A DNA stretch of 64,000 bases from Mucilaginibacter sp. OK098 (GTDB taxonomy: Bacteria; Bacteroidota; Bacteroidia; Sphingobacteriales; Sphingobacteriaceae), in NCBI RefSeq assembly GCF_900142915.1, contig NZ_FRCM01000003.1, positions 62,504 to 126,503 on the forward strand, written 5' to 3'. Position 1 is the stretch's first letter. Every line of letters begins with the position of its first letter. The notes beneath the pieces are model-generated. The model was not told where the DNA came from. It searched no databases and saw nothing but the letters and a program-made list of their open reading frames with translations. The position numbers and the translations under genes are program-made. Below are positions 27,502 to 35,605 of this stretch, one piece after another.

Positions 27502-27993
27502 TCAAGACTTACAAAGTTTTGAAAACTTCGTAAGTCTGTCATAGGTAGTTTCCGCAGTTTCTTTTATCACCCTATTCCGCTCCAACAAAAGCCTTTCCAT
27601 ATACAGGCCTAAAAAAAGAAAATTAGCCATCCTCCCCAGCCAACCATAAGGCGATTCAAACAGGAAAATATCCTTCATTACCGTTTGATTGTTCACTGTA
27701 TAAAAGAGATGCTCGTGCCTGAAGCTTTTGAATGCCCCGCTTACCATTTCGTCAGTGAATGAATTAGGGGAATCAAATTCGGTGATCTTTGAAGTAAGAT
27801 TCTGCCAGATCCCGAAGTGCTTTGCCCGCCAGGTAACGGTTTCGCCCAATTCAATCAATCCGCTGGCACGTCCGGTAATAACCGTTTCACCGGTTTGCTT
27901 GGTAGATTCCATGTGCAGGTCAATGCTCCGGGCCAGGTCAAAGCAGCGTTCGATTGGGGCATTGATATGGGTAGATAGTTCTATTTGGGTCAT
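27502..27993 (-). CDS. SRPBCC (START-like) family protein
   Basis: A 163-residue member of the polyketide-cyclase/SRPBCC superfamily, which forms a deep hydrophobic ligand pocket. Start at MTQIELSTHINAPIERCFDLARSIDLHMES; a longer ATG at 28014 precedes the conserved beginning and is less likely. GETVTWRAKHFGIWQNLTSKI is typical of the ligand-binding cyclase/dehydrase group. The last ~10 residues (LTKFSKLCKS) are encoded by a palindromic repeat at 27506-27535, so the native C-terminus was probably replaced or extended. Confidence 0.85.
   Translation of the reverse strand: MTQIELSTHINAPIERCFDLARSIDLHMESTKQTGETVITGRASGLIELGETVTWRAKHFGIWQNLTSKITEFDSPNSFTDEMVSGAFKSFRHEHLFYTVNNQTVMKDIFLFESPYGWLGRMANFLFLGLYMERLLLERNRVIKETAETTYDRLTKFSKLCKS
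27506..27535. repeat. Palindromic repeat captured in the SRPBCC 3' coding end
   Basis: GACTTACAAAGTTTT followed directly by AAAACTTCGTAAGTC-type complement (one mismatch in 15). On the minus strand it encodes the C-terminal residues just before the TGA. Confidence 0.8.
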
Positions 27994-28024
27994 GATTGGT
28001 TTGTTTTTAGGCAATTTAACCCCA

Positions 28025-28139
28025 TGTCATTGCGAGCGCAGCGCGGCAATCGCGAACTATACAGGGCAAACAGAAAGGTGTAAAACCTGTATTGCCGTTG
28101 TGCATAGTTCGCGATTGCCGCGCTGCGCTCGCAATGACA
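28025..28139. repeat. Long inverted repeat, 36-bp perfect arms
   Basis: 28025-28060 and 28104-28139 are exact reverse complements (arms beginning TGTCATTGCGAGCGCAGCGC). The 43-base loop contains its own ACAGG/CCTGT pair. No ORF. It lies between the SRPBCC and asnS genes; related TCATTGCGAGC repeats are common in Bacteroidota genomes as far as I recall. Confidence 0.92.
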
Positions 28140-28150
28140 AGTTTGCTTAA

Positions 28151-28183
28151 GCGCAATCAAAAAATCAACGACAATCAGCGGTT
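28151..28183. repeat. AATCAGCG-word array next to the asnS stop
   Basis: AATCAAAAAATCAACG then ACAATCAGCGGTTA, read on the minus strand as a TAA stop followed directly by CCGCTGATTG. Confidence 0.6.
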
Positions 28184-29630
28184 AAAATTCCGCATTTTTC
28201 GGATACCTTGGGAAAGGGATCACATCCCTGATGTTGCCCATTCCGGTAACAAAAAGCACCAAACGTTCAAAGCCAAGCCCAAAACCAGCATGTGGACAAG
28301 CGCCGAACCTGCGGGTATCCAAATACCACCAAAGTTCATCTTTAGGGATGCCCATCTCGTCCATGCGTTGTTCCAGTTTATCCAAACGTTCCTCACGCTG
28401 CGAACCACCAACAATTTCACCAATGCCCGGAAACAGGATATCCATTGCGCGTACGGTTTCGCGGCCATTGGCGTCCGGCTCATTCTGGCGCATGTAGAAT
28501 GCTTTTATTTCTTTAGGGTAATCGGTAAGGATCACCGGCTTTTTAAAATGCTTCTCTACCAGGTAGCGCTCGTGTTCTGATTGCAGGTCAGTGCCCCAAC
28601 CTTCAACAGGGTATTGGAATTTCTTTTTCTTGTTCGGGGTCGATTCCTTTAAGATGTCAATCGCCTCGGTATAAGTTAGGCGCTCAAAATCGTTATCCAA
28701 ACAAAACTGTAGCTTATCTACCAGCGTCATTTCTGAACGCTCATTTTGTGGTTTTTGCTTTTCTTCCTCGGTTAAACGCTGGGTTAAAAATTCAATATCG
28801 TCAGCGTTTTTATCGAGTGCATATTTTATCACATATTTCAGCATGTCCTCGGCAAGGTCCATGTTGTCGTCCAAATCGTTAAAAGCAACTTCCGGCTCAA
28901 TCATCCAAAACTCAGCCAGGTGGCGGGTAGTGTTTGAGTTTTCAGCACGGAACGTCGGCCCGAAGGTATAAATATCGCTCAAAGCCATTGCTCCAAGCTC
29001 ACCCTCCAGCTGACCGGAAACAGTTAGGTTAGTAGCTTTAGCAAAAAAGTCTTGCGAAAAATCAATCTCGCCGTTCTCTGTTTTAGGTGGATTTGCCAAA
29101 TCGAAGTTGGTTACATGGAAAGTTTCACCGGCACCTTCTGCATCTGATGCGGTGATGATAGGTGTATGCAGGTAAATAAACCCGCGTTCCTGGAAAAACT
29201 GGTGTACTGCAAAAGCCAGGCTATTGCGTACACGGAATATCGCTCCAAATGTATTGGTACGGAAACGCAGGTGTGCTTTCTCACGCAAAAACTCCAAAGT
29301 TTGCCTTTTAGGCTGCAACGGATATTCTTCCGGATCGCAATCACCTAAAATTTCAATCTCCTTAGCTATAACTTCTACTTTTTGGCCCTGGCCCTGTGAA
29401 GGGATCAGTTCGCCGGTAACGCTGATTGCTGCGCCAAAAGTGATGCGTTTAAGCAAAGCAGGATCAGTATTTTCAAAATCAACAACAATCTGGATGTTGT
29501 TATTGGTTGAGCCATCATTTAAAGCAATAAAACGATTTTGACGGAATGCACGCACCCATCCTTTAACGGTTATGTCAATTCCCGTTTGTTCACTCTCTAA
29601 TAATGCTTTGATCTTGATCCGCTGGCTCAT
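28182..29630 (-). CDS. asnS: Asparaginyl-tRNA synthetase
   Basis: Class IIb aminoacyl-tRNA synthetase charging tRNA-Asn. The start [13 protein letters not shown] is canonical; an upstream in-frame ATG at 29651 would add seven residues. The N-terminal OB fold spans ~15-110 ([20 protein letters not shown]). Motif 2 is [21 protein letters not shown] and motif 3 is [15 protein letters not shown]. The Asn-specific stretch [20 protein letters not shown] separates it from aspartyl enzymes. 482 residues, complete. Confidence 0.97.
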   Translation of the reverse strand: MSQRIKIKALLESEQTGIDITVKGWVRAFRQNRFIALNDGSTNNNIQIVVDFENTDPALLKRITFGAAISVTGELIPSQGQGQKVEVIAKEIEILGDCDPEEYPLQPKRQTLEFLREKAHLRFRTNTFGAIFRVRNSLAFAVHQFFQERGFIYLHTPIITASDAEGAGETFHVTNFDLANPPKTENGEIDFSQDFFAKATNLTVSGQLEGELGAMALSDIYTFGPTFRAENSNTTRHLAEFWMIEPEVAFNDLDDNMDLAEDMLKYVIKYALDKNADDIEFLTQRLTEEEKQKPQNERSEMTLVDKLQFCLDNDFERLTYTEAIDILKESTPNKKKKFQYPVEGWGTDLQSEHERYLVEKHFKKPVILTDYPKEIKAFYMRQNEPDANGRETVRAMDILFPGIGEIVGGSQREERLDKLEQRMDEMGIPKDELWWYLDTRRFGACPHAGFGLGFERLVLFVTGMGNIRDVIPFPRYPKNAEF

Positions 29631-29648
29631 ATAAAATATTTTGAGGGG

Positions 29649-29656
29649 CAAAAATA
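29649..29656 (-). promoter_or_regulatory. TAnnTTTG promoter box of asnS
   Basis: TATTTTTG on the minus strand, 18 bases before the ATG at 29630. Confidence 0.45.
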
Positions 29657-29670
29657 CGATTATTTGATTG

Positions 29671-29826
29671 TTGTCTGAATCAGAATTAAAAGATTTTCAG
29701 AATGCTAAGCGATTATCCTGTTAAACAATTATCTTGTTAATTCTCTAATTCTGGAAACGGCGCAGTCTTCTTGAACGCCTTTTAAAAAAAATAAACTTAA
29801 CATGTGAAAAATTCTGATTCAGACAA
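29671..29826. repeat. TCTGAATCAGAATT inverted repeat in a divergent promoter region
   Basis: TTGTCTGAATCAGAATT (29671-29687) and its exact complement (29810-29826), 17 bp each, with weaker related words (TTCAGAATG, AATTCTCTAATTCTGG) inside. The EamA promoter starts four bases beyond one arm and the asnS promoter 14 bases beyond the other. Confidence 0.8.
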
Positions 29827-29830
29827 TTAG

Positions 29831-29838
29831 TAAGTTTG
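29831..29838 (+). promoter_or_regulatory. TAnnTTTG box 7 bases before the EamA ATG
   Basis: TAAGTTTG with seven bases to the ATG; predicts a leaderless or nearly leaderless transcript. Confidence 0.5.
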
Positions 29839-29845
29839 TCGCATA

Positions 29846-30712
29846 ATGAATCCCAAAGCAAGCCTTATCATAGGCATCCTCTGTATTTCTTTTTCACCAA
29901 TTTTTGTTAAGCTTGCCGGGGCCGAGCCTTTAGCTTCAGGCTTTTACCGCATTTTTATAGCCTGGCTTTGCCTGCTGCCCTATTGTATCATAAAAGGTTA
30001 TTTAAAAATAGGGCGTAAAGAATTAATGATAGCCTTAATAGGGGGTGTGGTTTTTGGAGCCGATATTGCTGTTTGGAACTTGTCGCTGGTAAAGATCTCG
30101 GCCACTGTATCAACGCTTATTGCTAACCTTGCCCCGGTTTGGGTAGGGTTAATAAGCTATCTGATCTTTAAAAAGAAATCGGGCAAATTATTTTGGATAG
30201 GTACATGGGTTGCCATTTTTGGGATGGTTATTTTAGTGGGCTATCAAAATATATTATCGCTGCAGTTTAATATCGGCATTCCTCTTGCCCTTTTGGCCAG
30301 TTTTTTTTATGCAATTTATATTGTGATTACCCGCGGCATCCTGCAAAAAATAAGCACCATTACTTTTATGTTTTATAACATGCTGGCCGGGAGCATCTTT
30401 TTGTTCGTTATTAACCTGTTCCAGCACAATGAGCTTGTTAACTTTTCTTCATCAACCTGGTTGTGTTTTTTAGGTATGGGGCTGCTATGCCAGCTTGCCG
30501 GGTGGTTAACCATCAACCATACGCTGCGTTTTTTGGAATCGACAAAAGTGTCCATCGCCCTGCTAAGTCAAACGGTAATAGCAGGATTTTTAGCCATACT
30601 GCTTTTAAATGAATCGCTGGAACTAAAAGAGATCATCGGCAGCGTGATTGTTTTGGGTGGAATTGCGATAACGTTTTTGAAAAAAGCGGAACGAAAAGCC
30701 ACAGCTTCTTAA
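29846..30712 (+). CDS. EamA/DMT superfamily transporter
   Basis: A 288-residue inner-membrane protein with ten predicted transmembrane helices in two EamA repeats (first ~5-135, second ~145-280). Typical features are the N-terminal LCISFSPIFVKLAG and the end-of-repeat LLNESLELKEIIGSVIVLGGI. Family members export or import small metabolites such as amino acids or purines; the substrate cannot be told from sequence. Divergent from asnS. Confidence 0.92.
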   Translation: MNPKASLIIGILCISFSPIFVKLAGAEPLASGFYRIFIAWLCLLPYCIIKGYLKIGRKELMIALIGGVVFGADIAVWNLSLVKISATVSTLIANLAPVWVGLISYLIFKKKSGKLFWIGTWVAIFGMVILVGYQNILSLQFNIGIPLALLASFFYAIYIVITRGILQKISTITFMFYNMLAGSIFLFVINLFQHNELVNFSSSTWLCFLGMGLLCQLAGWLTINHTLRFLESTKVSIALLSQTVIAGFLAILLLNESLELKEIIGSVIVLGGIAITFLKKAERKATAS

Positions 30713-30753
30713 AGGCTACTTACAAATATTAAGAAAAGCGTAATTAACCCGGC

Positions 30754-31227
30754 TCAATCCGGCAGCTTTACCCTAAATATTCCGTTGTTAAACTGCAGGG
30801 GAACATATTCGTTTGGGTTATTACTATCCTTTATCAGGTTAAGCTCAAATGTTCCGGATATTATATGGGTTTGGGTGCTATAGCTTTTAATTGTTATCGA
30901 GCTGTTCCTGGTAAAATCCAACTTGTAACTGGTGGCCAAACTACCGACAGCTGTAAAAAATGCTGCTTGTTTACCCGTTAGCTGGTATACGCCATTACCG
31001 TTAAATTTAATGTTAATATAAAATTGTTCATCTCCGGTTGCTGTTAATGCCGTTAGCCTTAAACTGTCGCCCTGGATAGAAGAAGTGTTGCCCTGCGCTC
31101 CCCAGTCTACACCGTTTTTACTGGCTGTAAAAGAATAATCAGCAGGTACCAACTTGCTATCTTTATGACATGAATAAATAAGAGTGATACAAATCGCAAA
31201 AGAAACCAGGATCAATATTTTTTTCAT
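30754..31227 (-). CDS. Hypothetical lipoprotein (DUF6252-like)
   Basis: A 157-residue protein with signal peptide and lipobox near ITLIYSC (Cys ~20). The body YSFTASKNGVDWGAQGNTSS, then GTFELNLIKDSNNP resembles the Bacteroidota DUF6252 lipoproteins, small beta-sandwich proteins of unknown role. Surface or periplasmic anchoring is inferred. Convergent with the EamA gene. Confidence 0.75.
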   Translation of the reverse strand: MKKILILVSFAICITLIYSCHKDSKLVPADYSFTASKNGVDWGAQGNTSSIQGDSLRLTALTATGDEQFYINIKFNGNGVYQLTGKQAAFFTAVGSLATSYKLDFTRNSSITIKSYSTQTHIISGTFELNLIKDSNNPNEYVPLQFNNGIFRVKLPD

Positions 31228-31329
31228 TTTTACTTATTATATGTTTTAATACGATACGGTAAAGGTAACAAAATGATACATCAATAAATTAATCAGCGTA
31301 TTTAAGAACCTAAGAAACGGTAAAAAAGC

Positions 31330-31337
31330 TATTTTTG
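31330..31337 (+). promoter_or_regulatory. TAnnTTTG promoter box of dnaG
   Basis: TATTTTTG, 28 bases before the dnaG ATG. Confidence 0.45.
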
Positions 31338-31365
31338 TGGTTACACTAAAGCACTGCATTTATTA

Positions 31366-33288
31366 ATGATTACCAAGCCAACTATCGACCGTATTATGGA
31401 AGCCACAGATATTGTGGAGGTGATAGGCGAGTTTGTACAGTTAAAAAAACGCGGCGCCAACTATGTGGGCCTCTCGCCTTTTGCTAATGAGCGCACGCCA
31501 TCATTCACCGTGTCGCCGGCTAAGGGGATCTTTAAAGATTTTTCTTCTGGAAAAGGCGGCTCGGCTGTTACTTTTTTAATGGAGCTGGAGAAATTCACCT
31601 ATCCCGAAGCGCTTAAATGGCTGGCAAAAAAATACGGCATAGAGGTTGAAGAAACGGTTGAGGCTTTTGAGAATAAAGAAGAAGAAAACCACCGCGAAAG
31701 CCTGATGATCGTTTCCGGTTATGCAGCCAAATTTTTCCATGAAAGCCTGCTCGAAACAGATGAAGGCAAAAGCATCGGGTTAAGCTATTTTAAAGAGCGG
31801 GGCTTTACCAACGATACCATAAAAAAATTCGAGCTGGGCTACTCGCCTGATCAATGGGAGGCTTTTACCGGCCAGGCTCTAAAAGAAGGTTACCAGCAGC
31901 AGTTTTTAGAAGAGAGCGGACTTTCGGTTAAGCGCGACAACGGATCGCTGTATGATCGCTACAGAGGCCGTGTGATGTTCCCCATCCACAGCTTTACCGG
32001 CAGGGTAATAGCATTTGGTGGCCGAACGCTTAAAAACGATAAGAATGTACCCAAATATGTAAACTCGCCAGAGTCAGAGATCTACCATAAATCCAACGTG
32101 CTTTATGGGCTTTACTTTGCAAAAAAAGCGATTCGCGAGGAAGATAATTGCTATTTGGTTGAAGGTTATGCCGATGTGCTTTCAGTACACCAGGCGGGGA
32201 TTGAAAACGTGGTGGCATCATCCGGCACCTCGTTAACCGTTGAGCAGATCAGGCTTATTGGCCGTTTCACAAAAAACATTACCATTTTGTATGACGGTGA
32301 TGCTGCCGGGATAAAAGCATCATTGCGTGGTTTGGATATGATATTGGAAGAAGGCCTTAATGTTAAGGTTGTTCTTTTCCCTGATGGGCATGATCCGGAC
32401 TCATACGTACGCAACTTTGGCACCAATGGCTTTAAAAAGCACATTGCCGATAATAAGAAAGACTTTATCCTTTTTAAAACCGACATCCTGCTCAAGGAAG
32501 TAGGGAATGATCCAATAAAAAAGGCAGATGTAATAAGGGAAATTGTTGAAAGCGTTGCCAAGATCCCCGACTCAATCAAAGCATCGGTATTTATAAAAGA
32601 ATGCAGCTATTTATTGCAGATAGATGAGCGGGCGTTGTTATCCGAGCTCAACAAAATCCGGATGGCGAAAGCCAAAAAAGATTCGCAGCAGCAAACCTCA
32701 AGGCCTGCTCCGCTTGATGAACCCCATTTTTTTGATGAGCCGGAGATAAAGGTTGAAAAAGATGAGTCAAACCAGGAAAAGGAGATCATCAGGCTATTAT
32801 TATTATATGGCAACAAGGTTATTGATTGGGATGGTATAGCAAATACCTATATCGGTCCATTTATGATAGCTGAATTAAGCGATGTGGAGTTTGAGTATCT
32901 GCCTGCTAAAAAGTTTACAGAGATCTATCGCAAAGAAGTTGAAAATGGAGTGCTGCCCGATGAACAATATTTTATTCATTACCCGGAAAAAGATATTGTT
33001 GATATAACCGTTAACCTGATAGCAACCAAATATACCCTGAGCGAAAACTGGTACGAGATGCATAAGATACTGGTGAATGATGAGCAAAGCAATATGAAAG
33101 CCACTATTTTAGGGGCTATCTTTCATCTTAAAAAGCAAAAAGTTGGCAAAATATTACAAGGCTTGCGGAACGAATTGCAAAAAACAAACGTTGAAGCCGA
33201 CCAGGAGATCTTACTGAACCAATACATGCAGATGAAAAAGGTGGAAAAAACCATTTCCGATTACCTTGGCTCAGTAATATTAAAATAA
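31366..33288 (+). CDS. dnaG: DNA primase DnaG (zinc-ligand-less N-terminal domain)
   Basis: Replicative primase making RNA primers for the lagging strand. The TOPRIM domain includes LVEGYADVLSVHQAG and ILYDGDAAGIKASLRG, with the catalytic Glu and DxD acids. The N-terminal zinc-ribbon position reads GLSPFANERTPSFTVS and IFKDFSSGKGGSAV: the four zinc ligands (C, H, C, C) are replaced by S37, A40, D58 and S61. The C-terminal part, probably helicase-binding, is long and diverged. 640 residues. YraN overlaps its stop by one base (TAATG). Confidence 0.95.
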   Translation: MITKPTIDRIMEATDIVEVIGEFVQLKKRGANYVGLSPFANERTPSFTVSPAKGIFKDFSSGKGGSAVTFLMELEKFTYPEALKWLAKKYGIEVEETVEAFENKEEENHRESLMIVSGYAAKFFHESLLETDEGKSIGLSYFKERGFTNDTIKKFELGYSPDQWEAFTGQALKEGYQQQFLEESGLSVKRDNGSLYDRYRGRVMFPIHSFTGRVIAFGGRTLKNDKNVPKYVNSPESEIYHKSNVLYGLYFAKKAIREEDNCYLVEGYADVLSVHQAGIENVVASSGTSLTVEQIRLIGRFTKNITILYDGDAAGIKASLRGLDMILEEGLNVKVVLFPDGHDPDSYVRNFGTNGFKKHIADNKKDFILFKTDILLKEVGNDPIKKADVIREIVESVAKIPDSIKASVFIKECSYLLQIDERALLSELNKIRMAKAKKDSQQQTSRPAPLDEPHFFDEPEIKVEKDESNQEKEIIRLLLLYGNKVIDWDGIANTYIGPFMIAELSDVEFEYLPAKKFTEIYRKEVENGVLPDEQYFIHYPEKDIVDITVNLIATKYTLSENWYEMHKILVNDEQSNMKATILGAIFHLKKQKVGKILQGLRNELQKTNVEADQEILLNQYMQMKKVEKTISDYLGSVILK

Positions 33289-33656
33289 TGGCACAGCATA
33301 ACGACCTGGGCCGAAAGGGAGAAAGTTTAGCAAAGGCACACCTGGAAAATACCGGGTACGAGATCCTTGATGAGAACTGGACCCATGGCCGCCTTGAGGT
33401 TGACCTTATTGCATATAAAAACAAGGTGATTATATTTACCGAAGTAAAAACCCGGACCGGCAATGGTTTTGGCGAGCCGGAAGATTTTGTAGATGCCCGT
33501 AAACAACGGTTATTGGTTGAGGCGGCAGAAGAGTATATTTACCTGATGAACCACCAGGGCGAGGTACGGTTTGATATTATATCGGTTTTGTTTGACAGGA
33601 ATAACAATTACATACTAAAACATATAGAAGACGCGTTTTGGCCAACAGCCATGTAA
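33288..33656 (+). CDS. YraN family (UPF0102) nuclease-fold protein
   Basis: A 122-residue protein of the UPF0102/YraN family with a restriction-endonuclease-like fold. Landmarks are LGRKGESLAKAHLENTGYEI, the acidic D of VDLIA and the E-x-K motif FTEVKTRTG. A role in DNA processing is presumed for the family but unproven. Translationally coupled to dnaG, which supports a link to replication or repair. Confidence 0.9.
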   Translation: MAQHNDLGRKGESLAKAHLENTGYEILDENWTHGRLEVDLIAYKNKVIIFTEVKTRTGNGFGEPEDFVDARKQRLLVEAAEEYIYLMNHQGEVRFDIISVLFDRNNNYILKHIEDAFWPTAM

Positions 33657-33664
33657 ACAATATC

Positions 33665-34741
33665 ATGAAATTTAAATTCAACCTATTATTAGCAGCCGCG
33701 GCCTTGTTGGTTTTTAGCTGTAACAACAAACAGCAGGATGCCGGCATAAGCATCAGCCCCGAGGCCGGCACTACCTACAAATCAGGCGATATAGTTGCTG
33801 TGAAAGCGCATTACCCGGCCGGATCAAAACCCGATTCTGTGGTTTACCTGCTCGATTCTATAAAGATCGGCTCGAAAAAAGATTCAACAGCGTTATCATT
33901 AAAAACTGATACCATTGCATTGGGCCCCCGGATAATAACAGCCAAAGTTTATAGTGGCGGCAAAAACCAGGATATCTCAACAAATATCATTCTGCTGCCG
34001 TCAAAAGCGCCCGAAGAATATACATTTAAAGTTGAAAAGGTTTTCCCGCATGACACAGGCAGCTATACCGAAGGTTTATTGTACCAGGATGGCTTTTTGT
34101 TTGAAAGCGGCGGTGGTTATTTAGATCCGCCGCCGGGTCAGGTAAAAGATCGCCAGTCGAGCTTAAGAAGGGTTGATTTAACTACGGGCAAGGTATTGCA
34201 AAAAACAATGGTTGACCCAAAAGTATTTGCAGAGGGGATCTCTATTGTTGGCGACAAGATCATCCAGCTAACCTATCATGAAAAAATAGCCAATATATAT
34301 GATAAAACATCATTTAAACTGCTGAAAACAATTCCGTTTAATATAGGCGTTGAAGGCTGGGGAATGTGTTTTGATGGCAAAAAACTATATATGGATGATA
34401 GCACCAACAGGATCTTTTTCTTAGACAAAGATACCTATCGCCAAACCGGGTTTATTGATGTTTATGACGATAAGGGAGCGGTGAACGAAATAAACGAACT
34501 GGAATATATTGATGGTAAAATATATGCCAATGTCTGGAAAACCGATACCATTATAGCGATAGATCCTAAAACCGGTGCCGTTTTACAAAGGATAGATCTA
34601 AGCAGCCTGTATCCCGAAGGGAAACGGTCGCCAAGTGCCGATGTGTTAAACGGCATAGCCTACGATGCATCAACAAAAAGAATTTTTATAACCGGCAAAA
34701 AATGGCCGCACTTGTACCATGTTTCGTTCACTAAAAAGTAA
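33665..34741 (+). CDS. Glutaminyl-peptide cyclotransferase, lipoprotein
   Basis: Plant-type glutamine cyclotransferase (PF05096), a five-bladed propeller enzyme converting N-terminal Gln to pyroglutamate. The start at 33665 gives a clean lipoprotein signal (LVFSC, Cys ~19); an in-frame start 27 bases upstream is less plausible. An Ig-like segment of ~100 residues precedes the enzyme domain, which begins around FPHDTGSYTEGLLY and includes EGWGMCFDGKKLYMDD and LEYIDGKIYANVW. It probably acts in the periplasm or at the cell surface. Confidence 0.9.
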   Translation: MKFKFNLLLAAAALLVFSCNNKQQDAGISISPEAGTTYKSGDIVAVKAHYPAGSKPDSVVYLLDSIKIGSKKDSTALSLKTDTIALGPRIITAKVYSGGKNQDISTNIILLPSKAPEEYTFKVEKVFPHDTGSYTEGLLYQDGFLFESGGGYLDPPPGQVKDRQSSLRRVDLTTGKVLQKTMVDPKVFAEGISIVGDKIIQLTYHEKIANIYDKTSFKLLKTIPFNIGVEGWGMCFDGKKLYMDDSTNRIFFLDKDTYRQTGFIDVYDDKGAVNEINELEYIDGKIYANVWKTDTIIAIDPKTGAVLQRIDLSSLYPEGKRSPSADVLNGIAYDASTKRIFITGKKWPHLYHVSFTKK

Positions 34742-34790
34742 TAAAAGAGGCAAACTAAAACACTGCCAATAAACACAACGTTTATTATTT

Positions 34791-35546
34791 ATGATAGCAG
34801 ACGAAATAATTATAAAATATATTGGAGGCGCAACCGCGTTGTTTGAAGTTGCCGGATTAAGGTTTTTAACTGACCCGGCCTTTGACCCCAAAGATACCAC
34901 ATACGATACAGGTTTTTACGTGCTGCACAAATTATCAAACCCGGCAATAAACGCTGGTAGTCTAGGCAAAATTGATTTTGTGCTGCTTAGTCATGATCAT
35001 CACTTTGATAACCTTGATCATGCGGGAAGGCAATTTTTATCGGCAGTGGATAAAGTATATACAACTCCACCGGGCGCTGAAAGGCTGGGCGGCAATGCCA
35101 TCGGCATAAAAAACTGGGAAACCATTGAAGTGCCAACCAGGGACAACCGTATTTTACAAATAACCGGAACACCCTGCAGGCATGGACCTGTAAATGGTGA
35201 CCGCGGACCTGTAACCGGATTTGTATTAAATTTTAAAGATGATACTGATGGCGCTGTTTACATAACCGGCGATACCGTTTGGTATGAAGGCGTTAAAGAA
35301 GTTGGCGAAAGATTTGATATAAAAACCGTTGTTCTTTTTATGGGCGCGGCTGTAGTAAAAAACGTTGGCGCAGCCCATTTAACCATGACGATTGATGAAG
35401 CAATTACAGCAGCAAAATATTTTGCTAAAGCCAAAATAGTTCCCCTGCATTTTGAGGGCTGGGAGCATTTTACTGAATCAAAAAATGAAATAGAAAAAGG
35501 CTTTGCCAATGCTGGGCTTTCAAACCGGCTAATGTGGGCGGAATAA
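34791..35546 (+). CDS. Metallo-beta-lactamase-fold hydrolase (UlaG-like)
   Basis: A 251-residue MBL-fold protein. The metal motif is LLSHDHHFDNLDHAG (HxHxxD), with further ligands in PCRHGP, YITGDTVWYEG and a late VPLHFEGWEHF. The compact layout resembles UlaG-type lactonases and YtnP-like hydrolases. It is cytosolic; substrate unknown. It stands 49 bases after the cyclotransferase stop. Confidence 0.87.
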   Translation: MIADEIIIKYIGGATALFEVAGLRFLTDPAFDPKDTTYDTGFYVLHKLSNPAINAGSLGKIDFVLLSHDHHFDNLDHAGRQFLSAVDKVYTTPPGAERLGGNAIGIKNWETIEVPTRDNRILQITGTPCRHGPVNGDRGPVTGFVLNFKDDTDGAVYITGDTVWYEGVKEVGERFDIKTVVLFMGAAVVKNVGAAHLTMTIDEAITAAKYFAKAKIVPLHFEGWEHFTESKNEIEKGFANAGLSNRLMWAE

Positions 35547-35593
35547 TTACCACAGTACTTTGTTGATTTTCGGACTTTTCCGACTCAAAAACC

Positions 35594-35601
35594 TATCTTT
35601 G
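35594..35601 (+). promoter_or_regulatory. TAnnTTTG box 4 bases before the purD ATG
   Basis: TATCTTTG then CCCT and the ATG. With the start point normally several bases downstream of the box, the transcript should begin at the ATG itself. Confidence 0.6.
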
Positions 35602-35605
35602 CCCT

